DNA of 64,000 nt from Rossellomorea aquimaris (GCF_001877785.1 NZ_MINN01000128.1:62001-126000), one strand, 5' to 3'. Numbered from the stretch's first letter, positions 34,397 through 43,100 are shown. The notes: a model not told the origin generated them from the letters alone. Numbers and translations are program-made.

Positions 34397-36076
34397 ATGT
34401 CTAAGCAATGGTGGAAAGAAGCGGTCATCTATCAAATTTATCCCCGCAGCTTCAAGGATTCGAATGGCGACGGGATCGGTGATATCAATGGGATCATCTC
34501 GAAGCTTGATTATCTGAATGAACTCGGGATCGATGTGATCTGGCTGTCTCCGGTCTATCAATCTCCCAACGACGACAACGGCTATGATATCAGCGATTAC
34601 CGGGGTATCATGGATGAATTCGGGACGATGGCAGACTGGGAGCGCCTCCTTGATGAGATGCATAAGCGCGGCTTGAAGCTGATCATGGACCTCGTCGTCA
34701 ACCACAGTTCGGATGAGCATGCGTGGTTCGTGGAATCCAGGAAATCAAAGGATAATCCGTACCGGGATTACTATATTTGGATGGACGGCAAAGAAGGAAG
34801 CGAGCCGAACAACTGGGAGTCGTGCTTCAGCGGATCGGCATGGAAATACGATGAGGCTACGGATCAATACTTCCTGCACCTGTTCAGCCAGAAGCAGCCG
34901 GACTTGAACTGGGAGAACCCGAAGCTCCGCGAAGAAGTATACGAGATGATGAAATTCTGGCTTGATAAAGGGATCGACGGGTTTCGGATGGACGTCATCA
35001 ACTTCATTTCAAAAGTGGACGGGCTGCCGGATGCAGAGTTACCGGAAGGCCGGAAGTTCGCGCCGGGCGGAGACTACTACATGAACGGGCCGAAAATCCA
35101 TGACTATCTTCAGGAAATGAATGAAAAGGCGCTGTCCGGCTATGGCGTCATGACAGTCGGTGAAATGCCCGGGGTGAACGTGGAAGAAGCAAAACTTTAT
35201 ACAGCCGAACACCGTAAAGAAGTGAATATGGTTTTTCAATTTGAACACGTGGACCTTGACTCCGGTCCCGGCGGCAAATGGGACCTCCGTCCGATGAAGA
35301 TGAGCGCGCTCCGCGACAGCTTCACAAAGTGGCAGCAAGGGCTCGAGCACGAAGGCTGGAACAGTTTGTACCTGAACAATCACGATCAGCCGCGAATGGT
35401 ATCACGCTTCGGAAACGACAAGGAATACCGCGTGGAATCAGCGAAAATGCTCGCCACGTTCCTTCATACGTTAAAAGGGACCCCGTATATCTATCAGGGT
35501 GAAGAACTCGGCATGACGAACGTCAGATTCGGTTCCATCGAGGATTATCAGGATATCGAGACCCTGAATATGTACCGGGAAAAAGTCATTGAAAACGGAG
35601 AAGATCAAGACCTTGTGATGAATTCCATCTACGCGAAGGGCCGCGACAATGCCCGCACTCCGATGCAATGGGATGATTCGGAGCATGGAGGATTTACGAC
35701 CAGCGACCCATGGCTGAAGGTGAATCCTAACTACACGGAGATCAATGCGGAACAGGCAATGGACGACCCCGATTCCGTCTTCCATTATTACCGCAGGCTG
35801 ATCGCACTTCGTAAAGAAAATCCGATCATGGTATACGGTTCATATGACCTGGTCATGTCTTACCACGACAAAATCTATGCGTACACAAGGAAATATGAGG
35901 GACAAACAATGATTGTCATGCTCAATTTCTCTGATGACAAGCCGGTATTTAAACTTCCTTCAGATTATGAAAGTGCAGGGAACCTGTTGATTGGCAACTA
36001 CGGGGTTGAATCGGGCACGGACATCCGCGAAGTGGAGCTCCGCCCTTATGAGGCACGGGTATATTTAATGAAGTGA
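34397..36076 (+). CDS. malL: Oligo-1,6-glucosidase / alpha-glucosidase (GH13_31)
   Basis: 559 aa cytoplasmic glucosidase, almost the same length as the Bacillus cereus oligo-1,6-glucosidase. The catalytic nucleophile is Asp199 in 'GFRMDVIN', the acid Glu256 in 'TVGEMPG' and the transition-state Asp330 in 'NNHDQPR'. Val200 after the nucleophile is the residue associated with alpha-1,6 specificity, whereas maltases have Thr or Ala. AAAGGAG precedes the ATG. It stands alone, so its sugar importer must lie elsewhere. Trehalose-6-phosphate hydrolase is a less likely alternative. Confidence 0.85.
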   Translation: MSKQWWKEAVIYQIYPRSFKDSNGDGIGDINGIISKLDYLNELGIDVIWLSPVYQSPNDDNGYDISDYRGIMDEFGTMADWERLLDEMHKRGLKLIMDLVVNHSSDEHAWFVESRKSKDNPYRDYYIWMDGKEGSEPNNWESCFSGSAWKYDEATDQYFLHLFSQKQPDLNWENPKLREEVYEMMKFWLDKGIDGFRMDVINFISKVDGLPDAELPEGRKFAPGGDYYMNGPKIHDYLQEMNEKALSGYGVMTVGEMPGVNVEEAKLYTAEHRKEVNMVFQFEHVDLDSGPGGKWDLRPMKMSALRDSFTKWQQGLEHEGWNSLYLNNHDQPRMVSRFGNDKEYRVESAKMLATFLHTLKGTPYIYQGEELGMTNVRFGSIEDYQDIETLNMYREKVIENGEDQDLVMNSIYAKGRDNARTPMQWDDSEHGGFTTSDPWLKVNPNYTEINAEQAMDDPDSVFHYYRRLIALRKENPIMVYGSYDLVMSYHDKIYAYTRKYEGQTMIVMLNFSDDKPVFKLPSDYESAGNLLIGNYGVESGTDIREVELRPYEARVYLMK

Positions 36077-36087
36077 TGGGTGGAAAA

Positions 36088-36121
36088 AGGAATGCACCTT
36101 TTAACGGGTGCTTTCCTGTTT
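36088..36121 (+). terminator. Terminator of the glucosidase gene
   Basis: AGGAATGCACC (36088-36098) pairs with GGTGCTTTCCT (36107-36117). The T-tail is short. Confidence 0.6.
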
Positions 36122-36125
36122 GACT

Positions 36126-36248
36126 TTATTTCTGCTTCTTTTGTGTTCCGTCCGTTTGAACGGACATGATTTCATCCTTTTCGCTCATCTGCTTTTCAGC
36201 AAGCTTTTTTGCTGCTTCATGCTGCTGCTCTTGCGTAGGCTTTGCCAT
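36126..36248 (-). CDS. 40-residue hydrophilic protein
   Basis: A small gene on the minus strand encoding 40 aa: MAKPTQEQQHEAAKKLAEKQ followed by MSEKDEIMSVQTDGTQKKQK. GGAGGG lies 8 nt before the ATG, which is strong support for translation. It is highly charged, with no Cys or aromatic residues, and probably helical in its first half. It resembles small Bacillus proteins annotated as hypothetical or spore-associated, but I cannot name the family. Confidence 0.6.
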   Translation of the reverse strand: MAKPTQEQQHEAAKKLAEKQMSEKDEIMSVQTDGTQKKQK

Positions 36249-36514
36249 GATGTTTCCCTCCCTTTCCAATCGTTCAAGTTCATCTCTAGTTTTGATTTAT
36301 TTAGAAATGCTTATTCTTTATTATTCCATTTTGCCTCATTATGAATTGTTTGAATCATCAATTGGAATAGCTCCTATGTCCAGGTGAGTATCCGATATTC
36401 TGTCACAAAAACGGGACTTTCGTGGGGTTTTGTCCGTTTAAATCGAATTTTTCTGGATATCACGGTATAATTTAGAATTGATGAAAGTTACATACATATT
36501 TAAAGGAGGAACAG

Positions 36515-36895
36515 ATGATGGGGTGGATAATCGCCATTTTGTTCGGTACAGCCGTCGTGCTGCTCATTATATCGTTAATTAAAACGACACAACAAAAATC
36601 ACAGCTGGAGCAGCAGGTGGAACATGCTTCAATTTCTGTGTTGAATGAAGTCCAGGAACTCGAAAAGCAGATCCGGAATATGCAACTGGATGCTGAGATC
36701 ACGGCACAACAATCCGGAGCAATGGAAACTTCTTCAGAAGAGCGTCAAATGCTTCGTGACATGCTTGATCTCTATAAACGGGGATATTCAGTAGAAAGCA
36801 TCGCGGCCAAATCAAAGCTCCCTAAAACTGAAGTGGAGCGCATGCTTACGCCTTATATGAGAAGAAAGGCTGAAAGGGGCATGGTGGCACAATGA
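36515..36895 (+). CDS. Membrane-anchored coiled-coil protein with C-terminal helical (DUF6115/YlxL-like) domain
   Basis: 126 aa. An N-terminal membrane helix (about 4-22) leads into a coiled coil ('QQKSQLEQQVEHASISVLNEVQELEKQIRNM', 26-57). A C-terminal helix-turn-helix-like segment 'LRDMLDLYKRGYSVESIAAKSKLPKTEVERML' follows, as in YlxL/SwrB-type proteins. Two adjacent ATGs follow AAAGGAGG. It overlaps the next gene by ATGA, so both are coupled. Its role is unknown. Confidence 0.6.
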   Translation: MMGWIIAILFGTAVVLLIISLIKTTQQKSQLEQQVEHASISVLNEVQELEKQIRNMQLDAEITAQQSGAMETSSEERQMLRDMLDLYKRGYSVESIAAKSKLPKTEVERMLTPYMRRKAERGMVAQ

Positions 36896-37386
36896 CATCT
36901 AATTCCCTGCGCAGTTTTGCCCTGGGCCTCCTTCTTGCCGCAACGGCAACCGGGGGAGTCTATTTCTTTGGTCCTTCGGAAGCGGAAAGCACCGAGAAAT
37001 CCGATGAAAAAACAGTGAAAACAGAAAAACTCACAGAAGACGAAATGATCGAGCAGTTGACTGCCAAAGGCTTTGTTGTCCAATCGAAGGAAGCATGGGA
37101 CAAGCAGGTCGCAGCTGCAACTGAAGCCAAGGAAGATGAACCTGAAAAGAAATCAGAAAAGAAAAATGAAGACGGTGTCGTTTACCGCACTATCCTGAAC
37201 GTATCGATGGGTATGACGAGTATCGACATCGGAAATGCATTGGAAGATGCAAAGATCATCGATGACGGGATGAAATTCTACAAAGAAGTCGAAAAACGCG
37301 GACTCGAGAATGAATTAAGACCAGGCACATTCCAGATCGAAAGCGGAATGAGCATGGATGAAATCATTTCGATCATTTTTAAATAG
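36892..37386 (+). CDS. Membrane-anchored protein with MltG LysM-like domain only
   Basis: 164 aa. A signal-anchor helix (about 8-26) is followed by a Lys/Glu-rich linker. The C-terminal 65 residues ('LNVSMGMTSIDIGNALEDAKIIDDGMKFYKEVEKRG', 'LRPGTFQIESGMSMDEIISII') match the small N-terminal LysM-like module of endolytic transglycosylase MltG/YceG. The catalytic transglycosylase domain is absent. It could bind nascent peptidoglycan or act as a partner. It is translationally coupled to the preceding gene and followed by a terminator at 37396-37420. Confidence 0.65.
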   Translation: MTSNSLRSFALGLLLAATATGGVYFFGPSEAESTEKSDEKTVKTEKLTEDEMIEQLTAKGFVVQSKEAWDKQVAAATEAKEDEPEKKSEKKNEDGVVYRTILNVSMGMTSIDIGNALEDAKIIDDGMKFYKEVEKRGLENELRPGTFQIESGMSMDEIISIIFK

Positions 37387-37395
37387 TTACCATTG

Positions 37396-37427
37396 AAAGC
37401 TCCTTTTAACCAGGGGCTTTTTGTTTT
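37396..37427 (+). terminator. Intrinsic terminator
   Basis: AAAGCTCC (37396-37403) pairs with GGGGCTTT (37413-37420), followed by TTGTTTT. Confidence 0.75.
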
Positions 37428-37485
37428 ACAAAAAATTGAAACTTTTCCTTATATTATCCGTAAATCGTAATAAGGGGTGATTCAG

Positions 37486-37692
37486 ATGACTGGAATCTTT
37501 TTAATCATATTGGTACCGTTTTTCATTGTTTTCATCGCTAAACTCATGGCCGATCCTTCAGAAAGAAAGCATACAGAGGGAGGAGGGAATACCGTCTTTT
37601 ACGGCGGCGACAATGATAATTCGGATCACTGCGGCGGTTTTGAGGGCGGCGGGTTTGGCGGTGGAGATGGCGGATGCGGGGGAGGCGAATGA
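37486..37692 (+). CDS. Small membrane protein with Gly/Cys-rich tail
   Basis: 68 aa. ATG 37486 is chosen because AAGGGG lies 8 nt upstream. One membrane helix (about 3-22) is followed by a short acidic linker and an extreme low-complexity tail ending CGGFEGGGFGGGDGGCGGGE, with Cys at two positions. Many Bacillus membrane proteins carry such Gly tails; the function is unknown. It lies 50 nt before the SunI-like gene. Confidence 0.55.
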   Translation: MTGIFLIILVPFFIVFIAKLMADPSERKHTEGGGNTVFYGGDNDNSDHCGGFEGGGFGGGDGGCGGGE

Positions 37693-37741
37693 ATCCTTTT
37701 TTTCCGGAAAGTAAAAATTACATGAGTCAGGTGTGATAGAT

Positions 37742-38020
37742 ATGGAACTATTCGAACTGAAAGTGACTGAAAATCAAGGCATTCTCCAGATCAGATGGCA
37801 ATTGAGCAAGATTGAGATCCCTCTCGCAGACATTGTGAGTGTGGAAAACGATGATACATATGGCGGCAAAGAAAAATCAGCGATCCGGATCGGCAACCCG
37901 TATGGGCATACTGACAGGGTGGTCATCCAGACACAAACCGAAACCTATATCCTTTTTACAAGCATCGGCGGCTTGAGGGAGAAGATTTTGTCTTATCAGC
38001 AAAAAGGTGCTTTAAGCTGA
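37742..38020 (+). CDS. SunI/YnzG family protein
   Basis: 92 aa. The central block 'QIRWQLSKIEIPLADIVSVENDDTYGGKEKSAIRIGNPYGHTDRVVIQT' matches the PH-like SunI/YnzG family, whose founder SunI protects Bacillus subtilis against sublancin. SunI has an N-terminal membrane helix, whereas this protein lacks an obvious one. No sublancin-like biosynthetic genes lie nearby, so it may be a housekeeping relative such as YnzG. The ATG is preceded by a weak site CAGGTG. Confidence 0.72.
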   Translation: MELFELKVTENQGILQIRWQLSKIEIPLADIVSVENDDTYGGKEKSAIRIGNPYGHTDRVVIQTQTETYILFTSIGGLREKILSYQQKGALS

Positions 38021-38052
38021 CATACTGCAAGTGATAAGTAAGGAGTTAAATC

Positions 38053-38457
38053 ATGGATTCAGATGCAGCATTTAAAAGCGGGAAAAGAAGAGTTTTCAAA
38101 AAAGTGATCACCACATTCCTCGTCGTCGGATTGGTCACTGCTGGAATCTTTGGATATGGTGTTTATTGGCTGTTTTATGATATGGGCCGCCTGCCAGAGG
38201 GGGACTTTCTTACGGAAGAACCATCACCTGATGGCACCTACACCGTGAGAGCATACGTAGCGAACGGCGGAGCGACCGTCCCGTATTCAGTCCGCGTTGA
38301 ACTGGTATTTAATAAAAAAGAGGGCAAGAAGAAAACAATCTATTGGAACGATCGCCAGGAAAGTGCGCACCTCTCTTGGAAGGATGACGATACAGTCATC
38401 ATAAACGGACACACGTTGGATGTGCCGGGGGATCGGTTTGATTTTAGGCATGACTGA
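38053..38457 (+). CDS. DUF5412 family protein
   Basis: 134 aa. A membrane helix (about 17-42) is followed by an outer domain with the family pattern 'SPDGTYTVRAYVANGGATVPYSVRVELVFN', 'KTIYWNDRQESAHLSWKDDDTVIINGHTLDVP'. The family is widespread in Bacillus and of unknown function. It follows the SunI-like gene on the same strand with GGAG before the ATG. Confidence 0.72.
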   Translation: MDSDAAFKSGKRRVFKKVITTFLVVGLVTAGIFGYGVYWLFYDMGRLPEGDFLTEEPSPDGTYTVRAYVANGGATVPYSVRVELVFNKKEGKKKTIYWNDRQESAHLSWKDDDTVIINGHTLDVPGDRFDFRHD

Positions 38458-38482
38458 TTACATGGGGAGGGGAGGAAGCGGC

Positions 38483-38671
38483 ATGAAGCAAGCATTATTC
38501 TTTTTCGGGTCGGCCCTGGCCGTCATTTTCGGAGGCGGTTTTTTGATTCGTTTTATAAGGGACGGAGATTTTTACATAGCGGAGTTTGCCGGTGGTGTGA
38601 CCGGGGTGGTTTTGCTGGTTTTAACGTTGGTAGTGAAAAATAAGGGGGAAAATGCGGAACGTGGATTTTAG
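38483..38671 (+). CDS. Small hypothetical membrane protein
   Basis: 62 aa. ATG 38483 is chosen because GGGGAGGGGAGG precedes it; an upstream in-frame extension would overlap the DUF5412 gene. Two hydrophobic segments (about 4-22 and 35-52) are joined by 'RFIRDGDFYIAEFAGG'. Not recognised. It is probably in one operon with the DUF5412 gene. Confidence 0.5.
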   Translation: MKQALFFFGSALAVIFGGGFLIRFIRDGDFYIAEFAGGVTGVVLLVLTLVVKNKGENAERGF

Positions 38672-38824
38672 CAGTGGAAATTAACAAGGTATTTTGGCTT
38701 GCTTTAGCTTGAAATGATTGAGATTTGTCTGTTTTGGGGAGTAGTTGACCGCTCAAATACGAAATTCAGCCGATTCAATCGTCTGAAAGCTGCATTTTGT
38801 ATATAGATTACTATCCCATTCAGG

Positions 38825-38945
38825 ATTTATGATCCTAAATAGAAATATATGATCCAAATTAGAATTATATGATCCTAAATAGAAATTTATGATCCTATTT
38901 TCAAATTTATGATCTTATGAGAATTATTCTAAATAAGCTGGTCTG
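38825..38945. repeat. Array of 20-nt ATGATCCTAAATAGAAATTT units
   Basis: In a 440-nt gap between convergent genes, five units with an exact 20-nt spacing follow each other: ATGATCCTAAATAGAAATAT, ATGATCCAAATTAGAATTAT, ATGATCCTAAATAGAAATTT, ATGATCCTATTTTCAAATTT and ATGATCTTATGAGAATTATT. The conserved core is ATGATC; the rest drifts. There are no unique spacers, so this is not a CRISPR. The remainder of the gap holds a GCCCGTCCC-family hairpin at 39044-39089. Confidence 0.8.
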
Positions 38946-39043
38946 CAAGTCCGCCCTGTCCGGCCGGGATTCCATCCTACTGAAAGTATGTGACCAACTA
39001 TATAACACGGGAATAGCAAGTGATCTAAAATGAATTTTTAAAA

Positions 39044-39089
39044 GCCCGCCCCCGTCAGCGTCGATGCGTCTACACAGCCGGGGACGGGC
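39044..39089 (-). terminator. GCCCGTCCC-family hairpin
   Basis: GCCCGCCCCCG (39044-39054) pairs with CGGGGACGGGC (39079-39089), directly after the stop of the minus-strand gene at 39110. Confidence 0.7.
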
Positions 39090-39109
39090 AAATAAGTTAA
39101 AATCACTTT

Positions 39110-39847
39110 CTATTTTTCCTGCATGAACAAAGCAGCATAGACATAGCGTTTGGCGGCTGACTGGTAGTATGCCGCCTGGACGCTCAAGGAAGAAACAATG
39201 AGGACATTCAGCACCGAGTTCATCTGATCTTCATTCAGGTGGTGGAAAATCGGAAGGATGTCCCTGCATTCTTTATGTATGAATTGTTCGATCCACTCAT
39301 TCATCGGGCCTGAGCCGTCGACTGGCGGAAGCGGCCGGTGATGAAGTTTTTCGAAGACGAACGCATAGGCTGAATAGAGGTCGATGGGATGGATGATGTC
39401 ATCTGACCTGTCTTCAGGGTTATTGAAGGCAAGTGTCAATATCTTCCTGATGGAATCAAAATCAAGCGATGACTTTAAATCCTCGACAATCAACAGCATC
39501 GTTGCCTGGTCGACATTGTATTTCTTGCCGATCTGGGGTCTTCCGACCAATTCCTTGATGTCACGCTTCACCCAATTCTGGACGGCGCTTGGGGAAAGGT
39601 GGGTATATTCAATCTGGTTTCCGAGGGCGACGATTTCATTGATGGAAAACCCGATTTCATTTTTCGTGTGTTTAAGGATCTTTTCAAAAATGGAGGGCAT
39701 CCCGGATGAAATCAGCGTGCTTAACTCTTCCTTGTTCGTGAGGGACCAGGCTTCTTTCAGGATCATTGTCGGGGTTTTGGAGTGCTGACCATTAAGTGAG
39801 TGCAGCAGGTCAGCCATATTCTTGCGTGATAATGTAAAGTATTCCAC
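39110..39847 (-). CDS. ykrK: DUF1836 family transcriptional regulator (YkrK-like)
   Basis: 245 aa. GTG at 39847 is used because GGGGG lies 7 nt upstream. The DUF1836 block with a MerR-like helix-turn-helix is clear: 'NEIVALGNQIEYTHLSPSAVQNWVKRDIKELVGRPQIGKKYNVDQATMLLIVEDLK' (about 70-125). In Bacillus subtilis YkrK is encoded beside htpX and represses it. Here the gene is divergent from htpX with a shared 164-nt control region, which supports the same role. The symbol is assigned by context. Confidence 0.7.
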   Translation of the reverse strand: MEYFTLSRKNMADLLHSLNGQHSKTPTMILKEAWSLTNKEELSTLISSGMPSIFEKILKHTKNEIGFSINEIVALGNQIEYTHLSPSAVQNWVKRDIKELVGRPQIGKKYNVDQATMLLIVEDLKSSLDFDSIRKILTLAFNNPEDRSDDIIHPIDLYSAYAFVFEKLHHRPLPPVDGSGPMNEWIEQFIHKECRDILPIFHHLNEDQMNSVLNVLIVSSLSVQAAYYQSAAKRYVYAALFMQEK

Positions 39848-39931
39848 AGTCAAACCCCCTTATCTTAAATCTCCTTCTTTATAGTACGTCTTCCCAAAAG
39901 CCCCGTCAATTGCACCCCCGGTAAAAATTGA

Positions 39932-39988
39932 TTGAATTTTATCAATAAAAGCTATATAATAAGTTCAAATATAAGTTCATATGAACTT
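39932..39988 (+). promoter_or_regulatory. htpX promoter with palindromic operator
   Basis: TTGAAT (39932-39937) and TATAAT (39955-39960) are 17 nt apart, an excellent SigA promoter. Twelve bases after the -10 box, AAGTTCATATGAACTT (39973-39988) is a perfect 16-bp palindrome placed just after the expected transcription start. A further AAGTTCA half site is at 39961. A repressor here would block initiation or escape; the divergent YkrK-like protein is the natural candidate. Confidence 0.75.
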
Positions 39989-40011
39989 AAAAACAGGAGT
40001 GAAGACTGAAG

Positions 40012-40893
40012 ATGGGTAAGCGTATTTTTTATTTTCTATTGACCAATATTCTGGTACTACTCACCATCTCTATCATATTTTCCGTGACTGGAGCCGGGAA
40101 TTATATTAATGATCAAGGTGGAATAGATTTTGGGGCTCTCTTGATCTTCAGTGCCATCATCGGTTTCTCAGGGTCTTTCATATCCCTTGCCATGTCCCGC
40201 TGGATGGCAAAGAGAATGATGAATGTCCGTGTACTTGATCCGAACGGTCCATTGTCTGCAGCCGAACAGGGGATTGTCGAGAAAGTCCACCGCTTATCAA
40301 GAGCTGCCGGACTTATGCATATGCCTGAGGTTGGAATCTATGATTCACCGGAAGTGAATGCCTTCGCGACAGGTCCTTCCAAGAAGCGTTCCCTCGTGGC
40401 AGTTTCGACAGGACTTCTCCGCGAGATGGACGACGATGCCGTGGAAGGTGTCATCGCCCATGAGGTTGCCCACGTGGCGAACGGAGACATGGTGACCATG
40501 ACGCTTCTGCAGGGTGTTGTCAATACATTCGTTGTGTTCCTTTCAAGGATTGCAGCATGGATTGCGTCCCGATTTGTAAAAGAAGAAATGGCACCGATCG
40601 TCCATTTTATTGCCGTTATCCTTTTCCAGATCGTCTTCTCGATCCTTGGAAGCCTGGTGGTATTCGCGTATTCCCGTCACAGGGAGTTCCATGCAGACCG
40701 CGGCGGAGCGGATCTTGCCGGTAAAGATAAAATGGTCCATGCCCTGCGCATGCTGAAAGACTATTCAGCCCGGATGAGAGGCGAGGATGATACAGCCATC
40801 TCCACGTTGAAAATCAACGGCCGCAGAAAATCAGCCATTTTCTCGACTCACCCGGACCTTGATGACCGCATCAATAGACTTCAGGCAAAATAA
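40012..40893 (+). CDS. htpX: Membrane zinc metalloprotease HtpX
   Basis: 293 aa. Two membrane helices at the N-terminus (about 5-25 and 40-62) and a further pair around 170-220 flank the catalytic domain. The zinc motif HEVAH is at 150-154, with the third ligand Glu in '[12 protein letters not shown]'. HtpX degrades damaged membrane proteins under membrane stress. It is single-gene, preceded by a clear promoter and operator, and ends in a bidirectional hairpin. Confidence 0.92.
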   Translation: MGKRIFYFLLTNILVLLTISIIFSVTGAGNYINDQGGIDFGALLIFSAIIGFSGSFISLAMSRWMAKRMMNVRVLDPNGPLSAAEQGIVEKVHRLSRAAGLMHMPEVGIYDSPEVNAFATGPSKKRSLVAVSTGLLREMDDDAVEGVIAHEVAHVANGDMVTMTLLQGVVNTFVVFLSRIAAWIASRFVKEEMAPIVHFIAVILFQIVFSILGSLVVFAYSRHREFHADRGGADLAGKDKMVHALRMLKDYSARMRGEDDTAISTLKINGRRKSAIFSTHPDLDDRINRLQAK

Positions 40894-40895
40894 TG

Positions 40896-40943
40896 AAAAG
40901 CCCTTCCATCACTGTTTGATCAGTGGAGGAAGGGCTTTTTTTA
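40896..40943. terminator. Bidirectional terminator
   Basis: AAAAGCCCTTCCATCACTG pairs with CAGTGGAGGAAGGGCTTTT between the convergent htpX and GNAT genes. Runs of A and T on both sides suit both directions. Confidence 0.88.
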
Positions 40944-41447
40944 CAGTGTCATCGTATATTTCTTTAATTCCTCGGTGTCATGGGGCAGGGTCACGTAGCC
41001 GTCAAGCTTCATCCCCAGCTTTCCGAGCAGCCTTGAAGAAGGGAGGTTGTCCTTCGTGGTAATCGCAGCCAGACGTTTCAGGCCGATTTCTTTTGCATAG
41101 GCAGCAGTCCCTTTCGCTGCCTCTATTGCATATCCCCGGGACTGATGATCTTCAAGAAAGGCAAACCCGATGTCCACATCTTCAAGGCCATCCCTCTTGA
41201 TGAGCCCGCACAGCCCGATGGGACCATGGTTTTCCTTCAATTCAACCAGGAAAAGGCCGAATCCTTTCTGCTCATACATCGCCTGCGGTCCGGTTTGAAT
41301 ATAGTGTACCGCGTCTTCAGTTGTCCGGATCCCCTTATCCCCGATATATTCGATCCATCCAGGTTCGTTAAGCAGTTTATAAATGAAAGCAGCATCGCTT
41401 TTTTCGACCGTGCGCAGAATGAGACGGTCTGTTTCAATTACGTTCAT
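40941..41447 (-). CDS. GNAT acetyltransferase, RimJ/RimL type
   Basis: 168 aa. The N-terminus 'IETDRLILRTVEKSDAAFIYKLLNEPGWIEYIGD' is typical of RimJ/RimL-type acetyltransferases, and the acetyl-CoA site reads 'DVDIGFAFLEDHQSRGYAIEAAKG'. It ends 'NLPSSRLLGKLGMKLDG', the usual family block. GGAGGT lies 6 nt before the ATG. The acceptor (protein, amino acid or drug) is unknown. Confidence 0.82.
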   Translation of the reverse strand: MNVIETDRLILRTVEKSDAAFIYKLLNEPGWIEYIGDKGIRTTEDAVHYIQTGPQAMYEQKGFGLFLVELKENHGPIGLCGLIKRDGLEDVDIGFAFLEDHQSRGYAIEAAKGTAAYAKEIGLKRLAAITTKDNLPSSRLLGKLGMKLDGYVTLPHDTEELKKYTMTL

Positions 41448-41627
41448 GGTGTGACCTCCAGCATTTTATATCTATATTTATAGTAAATCATTTCAGGCAA
41501 AGAAGGAATAAGTATAACCCTCCCGAGGCAGAGGAGACTATAGGGGAAGTGTACGTATGTTAGTATGGTGATAGAAACCCGGCACTCGTTGAACAGACTG
41601 AATTACTCGAAAAGAAGGGGATATGTT

Positions 41628-43100
41628 ATGAAGGAAAAGAAACGAACGGAAGCAGGCTGGAATTTAGACGACAGCTACACATCTCTTCCGCAGAATTTTT
41701 ATAAAAAACAGATGCCGACACCCGTCCATTCGCCGCACCTCGTCATCCTGAACGGTTCGCTCGCTGAGTCACTCGGGCTGGATATGGATATCCTGCAGAG
41801 TGAATCGGGGGTGGAAGTGTTTGCGGGCAATGAGCCGCCGGAGGGCGCTGAGCCGTTGGCACAGGCCTATGCTGGGCACCAGTTCGGGCATTTCACCATG
41901 CTCGGGGACGGCCGTGCGGTCCTGCTGGGTGAACAGATGACGCCAGCGGGTGAACGCTTCGACATCCAACTGAAGGGGGCGGGGCGGACGCCTTATTCAA
42001 GGGGAGGAGACGGCCGTGCCGGACTCGGGCCGATGCTCCGCGAGTATATCATTAGTGAAGCGATGCATGCCCTCGGGATCCCGACGACAAGGAGTCTTGC
42101 GGTAGTTACGACAGGTGAATCCATCATCCGGGAAACAGAACAGACCGGAGCCATTCTTACGCGTGCGGCGTCAAGTCACTTGCGGGTCGGAACCTTTCAA
42201 TATGCCTCGAAGTTCGGATCTGAAGATGATGTCCGTTCATTGGCCGATTATGCGATCGAACGTCATTATCCGGAAGCATCCGGCGCGGAGAATCCGTACC
42301 TCCAATTATTGAATGGAGTGATCGGGCGCCAGGCTGAACTGGTGGCTAAATGGCAGCTTGCGGGCTTCATCCACGGTGTGATGAATACCGATAACATGAC
42401 GATCAGCGGGGAAACGATCGACTATGGGCCTTGTGCCTTCATGGATACCTTTGATCCGGCAACGGTATTCAGTTCGATCGACAGGCAGGGACGTTATGCA
42501 TATGGGAATCAGCCGCCGATTGCAGGCTGGAATCTTGCACGTTTTGCCGAAACGCTGCTGCCGCTCCTTCATGAAGAGAGCGAGCATGCAGTCGAAATTG
42601 CCCAGGATGCGATTTCCGAATTTCCGAAGCTGTATCATGCCCGCTGGCTTAAAGGGATGAGGGCTAAGCTTGGATTGTTCGGGGAAGAAGAGGGAGACAA
42701 AGTCTTGATTGAAGAGCTCCTTGGCATGATGCATGAACAGAAAGCCGACTATACCAATACCTTCCGCACCCTTACATTTGGCCGGGAAGAGGATTCTGCT
42801 TTATTTTCTTTAGAGGCATTCGTTCAGTGGAAAAAGCGCTGGCAAGAGAGGCTCGGACGTCAGCAGATAACGAAAGAGGATGCATTCAATCTCATGAAGA
42901 ACAGCAATCCGGCGGTCATCCCGCGGAATCACCGTGTGGAAGAAGCACTTGATGCTGCAGTGGAGCGGGGCGATCACAGCGTAATGGAAAGGCTGCTTGG
43001 AGTTCTTTCCCGCCCCTATGAACATTCTCCGGAACAGGAAGAATACTGTGCGCCGGCGCCTCCGTCGGAACGTCCATACCGCACGTTCTGCGGAACCTGA
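41628..43100 (+). CDS. selO: SelO/YdiU family protein adenylyltransferase
   Basis: 490 aa. ATG 41628 is used; AAGAAGGGG lies upstream and the protein then begins as relatives do. SelO pseudokinases transfer AMP from ATP to Ser, Thr or Tyr of proteins. Conserved blocks are '[26 protein letters not shown]', '[46 protein letters not shown]', '[24 protein letters not shown]' (metal site) and the ending 'RTFCGT'. Bacterial SelO has Cys near the C-terminus, as here. It is followed by a hairpin terminator. Confidence 0.9.
   Translation: MKEKKRTEAGWNLDDSYTSLPQNFYKKQMPTPVHSPHLVILNGSLAESLGLDMDILQSESGVEVFAGNEPPEGAEPLAQAYAGHQFGHFTMLGDGRAVLLGEQMTPAGERFDIQLKGAGRTPYSRGGDGRAGLGPMLREYIISEAMHALGIPTTRSLAVVTTGESIIRETEQTGAILTRAASSHLRVGTFQYASKFGSEDDVRSLADYAIERHYPEASGAENPYLQLLNGVIGRQAELVAKWQLAGFIHGVMNTDNMTISGETIDYGPCAFMDTFDPATVFSSIDRQGRYAYGNQPPIAGWNLARFAETLLPLLHEESEHAVEIAQDAISEFPKLYHARWLKGMRAKLGLFGEEEGDKVLIEELLGMMHEQKADYTNTFRTLTFGREEDSALFSLEAFVQWKKRWQERLGRQQITKEDAFNLMKNSNPAVIPRNHRVEEALDAAVERGDHSVMERLLGVLSRPYEHSPEQEEYCAPAPPSERPYRTFCGT

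Noticed and set aside
37486-38457. Bacteriocin gene cluster around the SunI-like gene
   Set aside because: No glycosyltransferase, lanthionine enzyme, dedicated ABC exporter or thiol oxidoreductase lies nearby.
38825-38945. Possible CRISPR array
   Set aside because: Units of 20 nt follow each other directly without unique spacers, and no cas genes are present.
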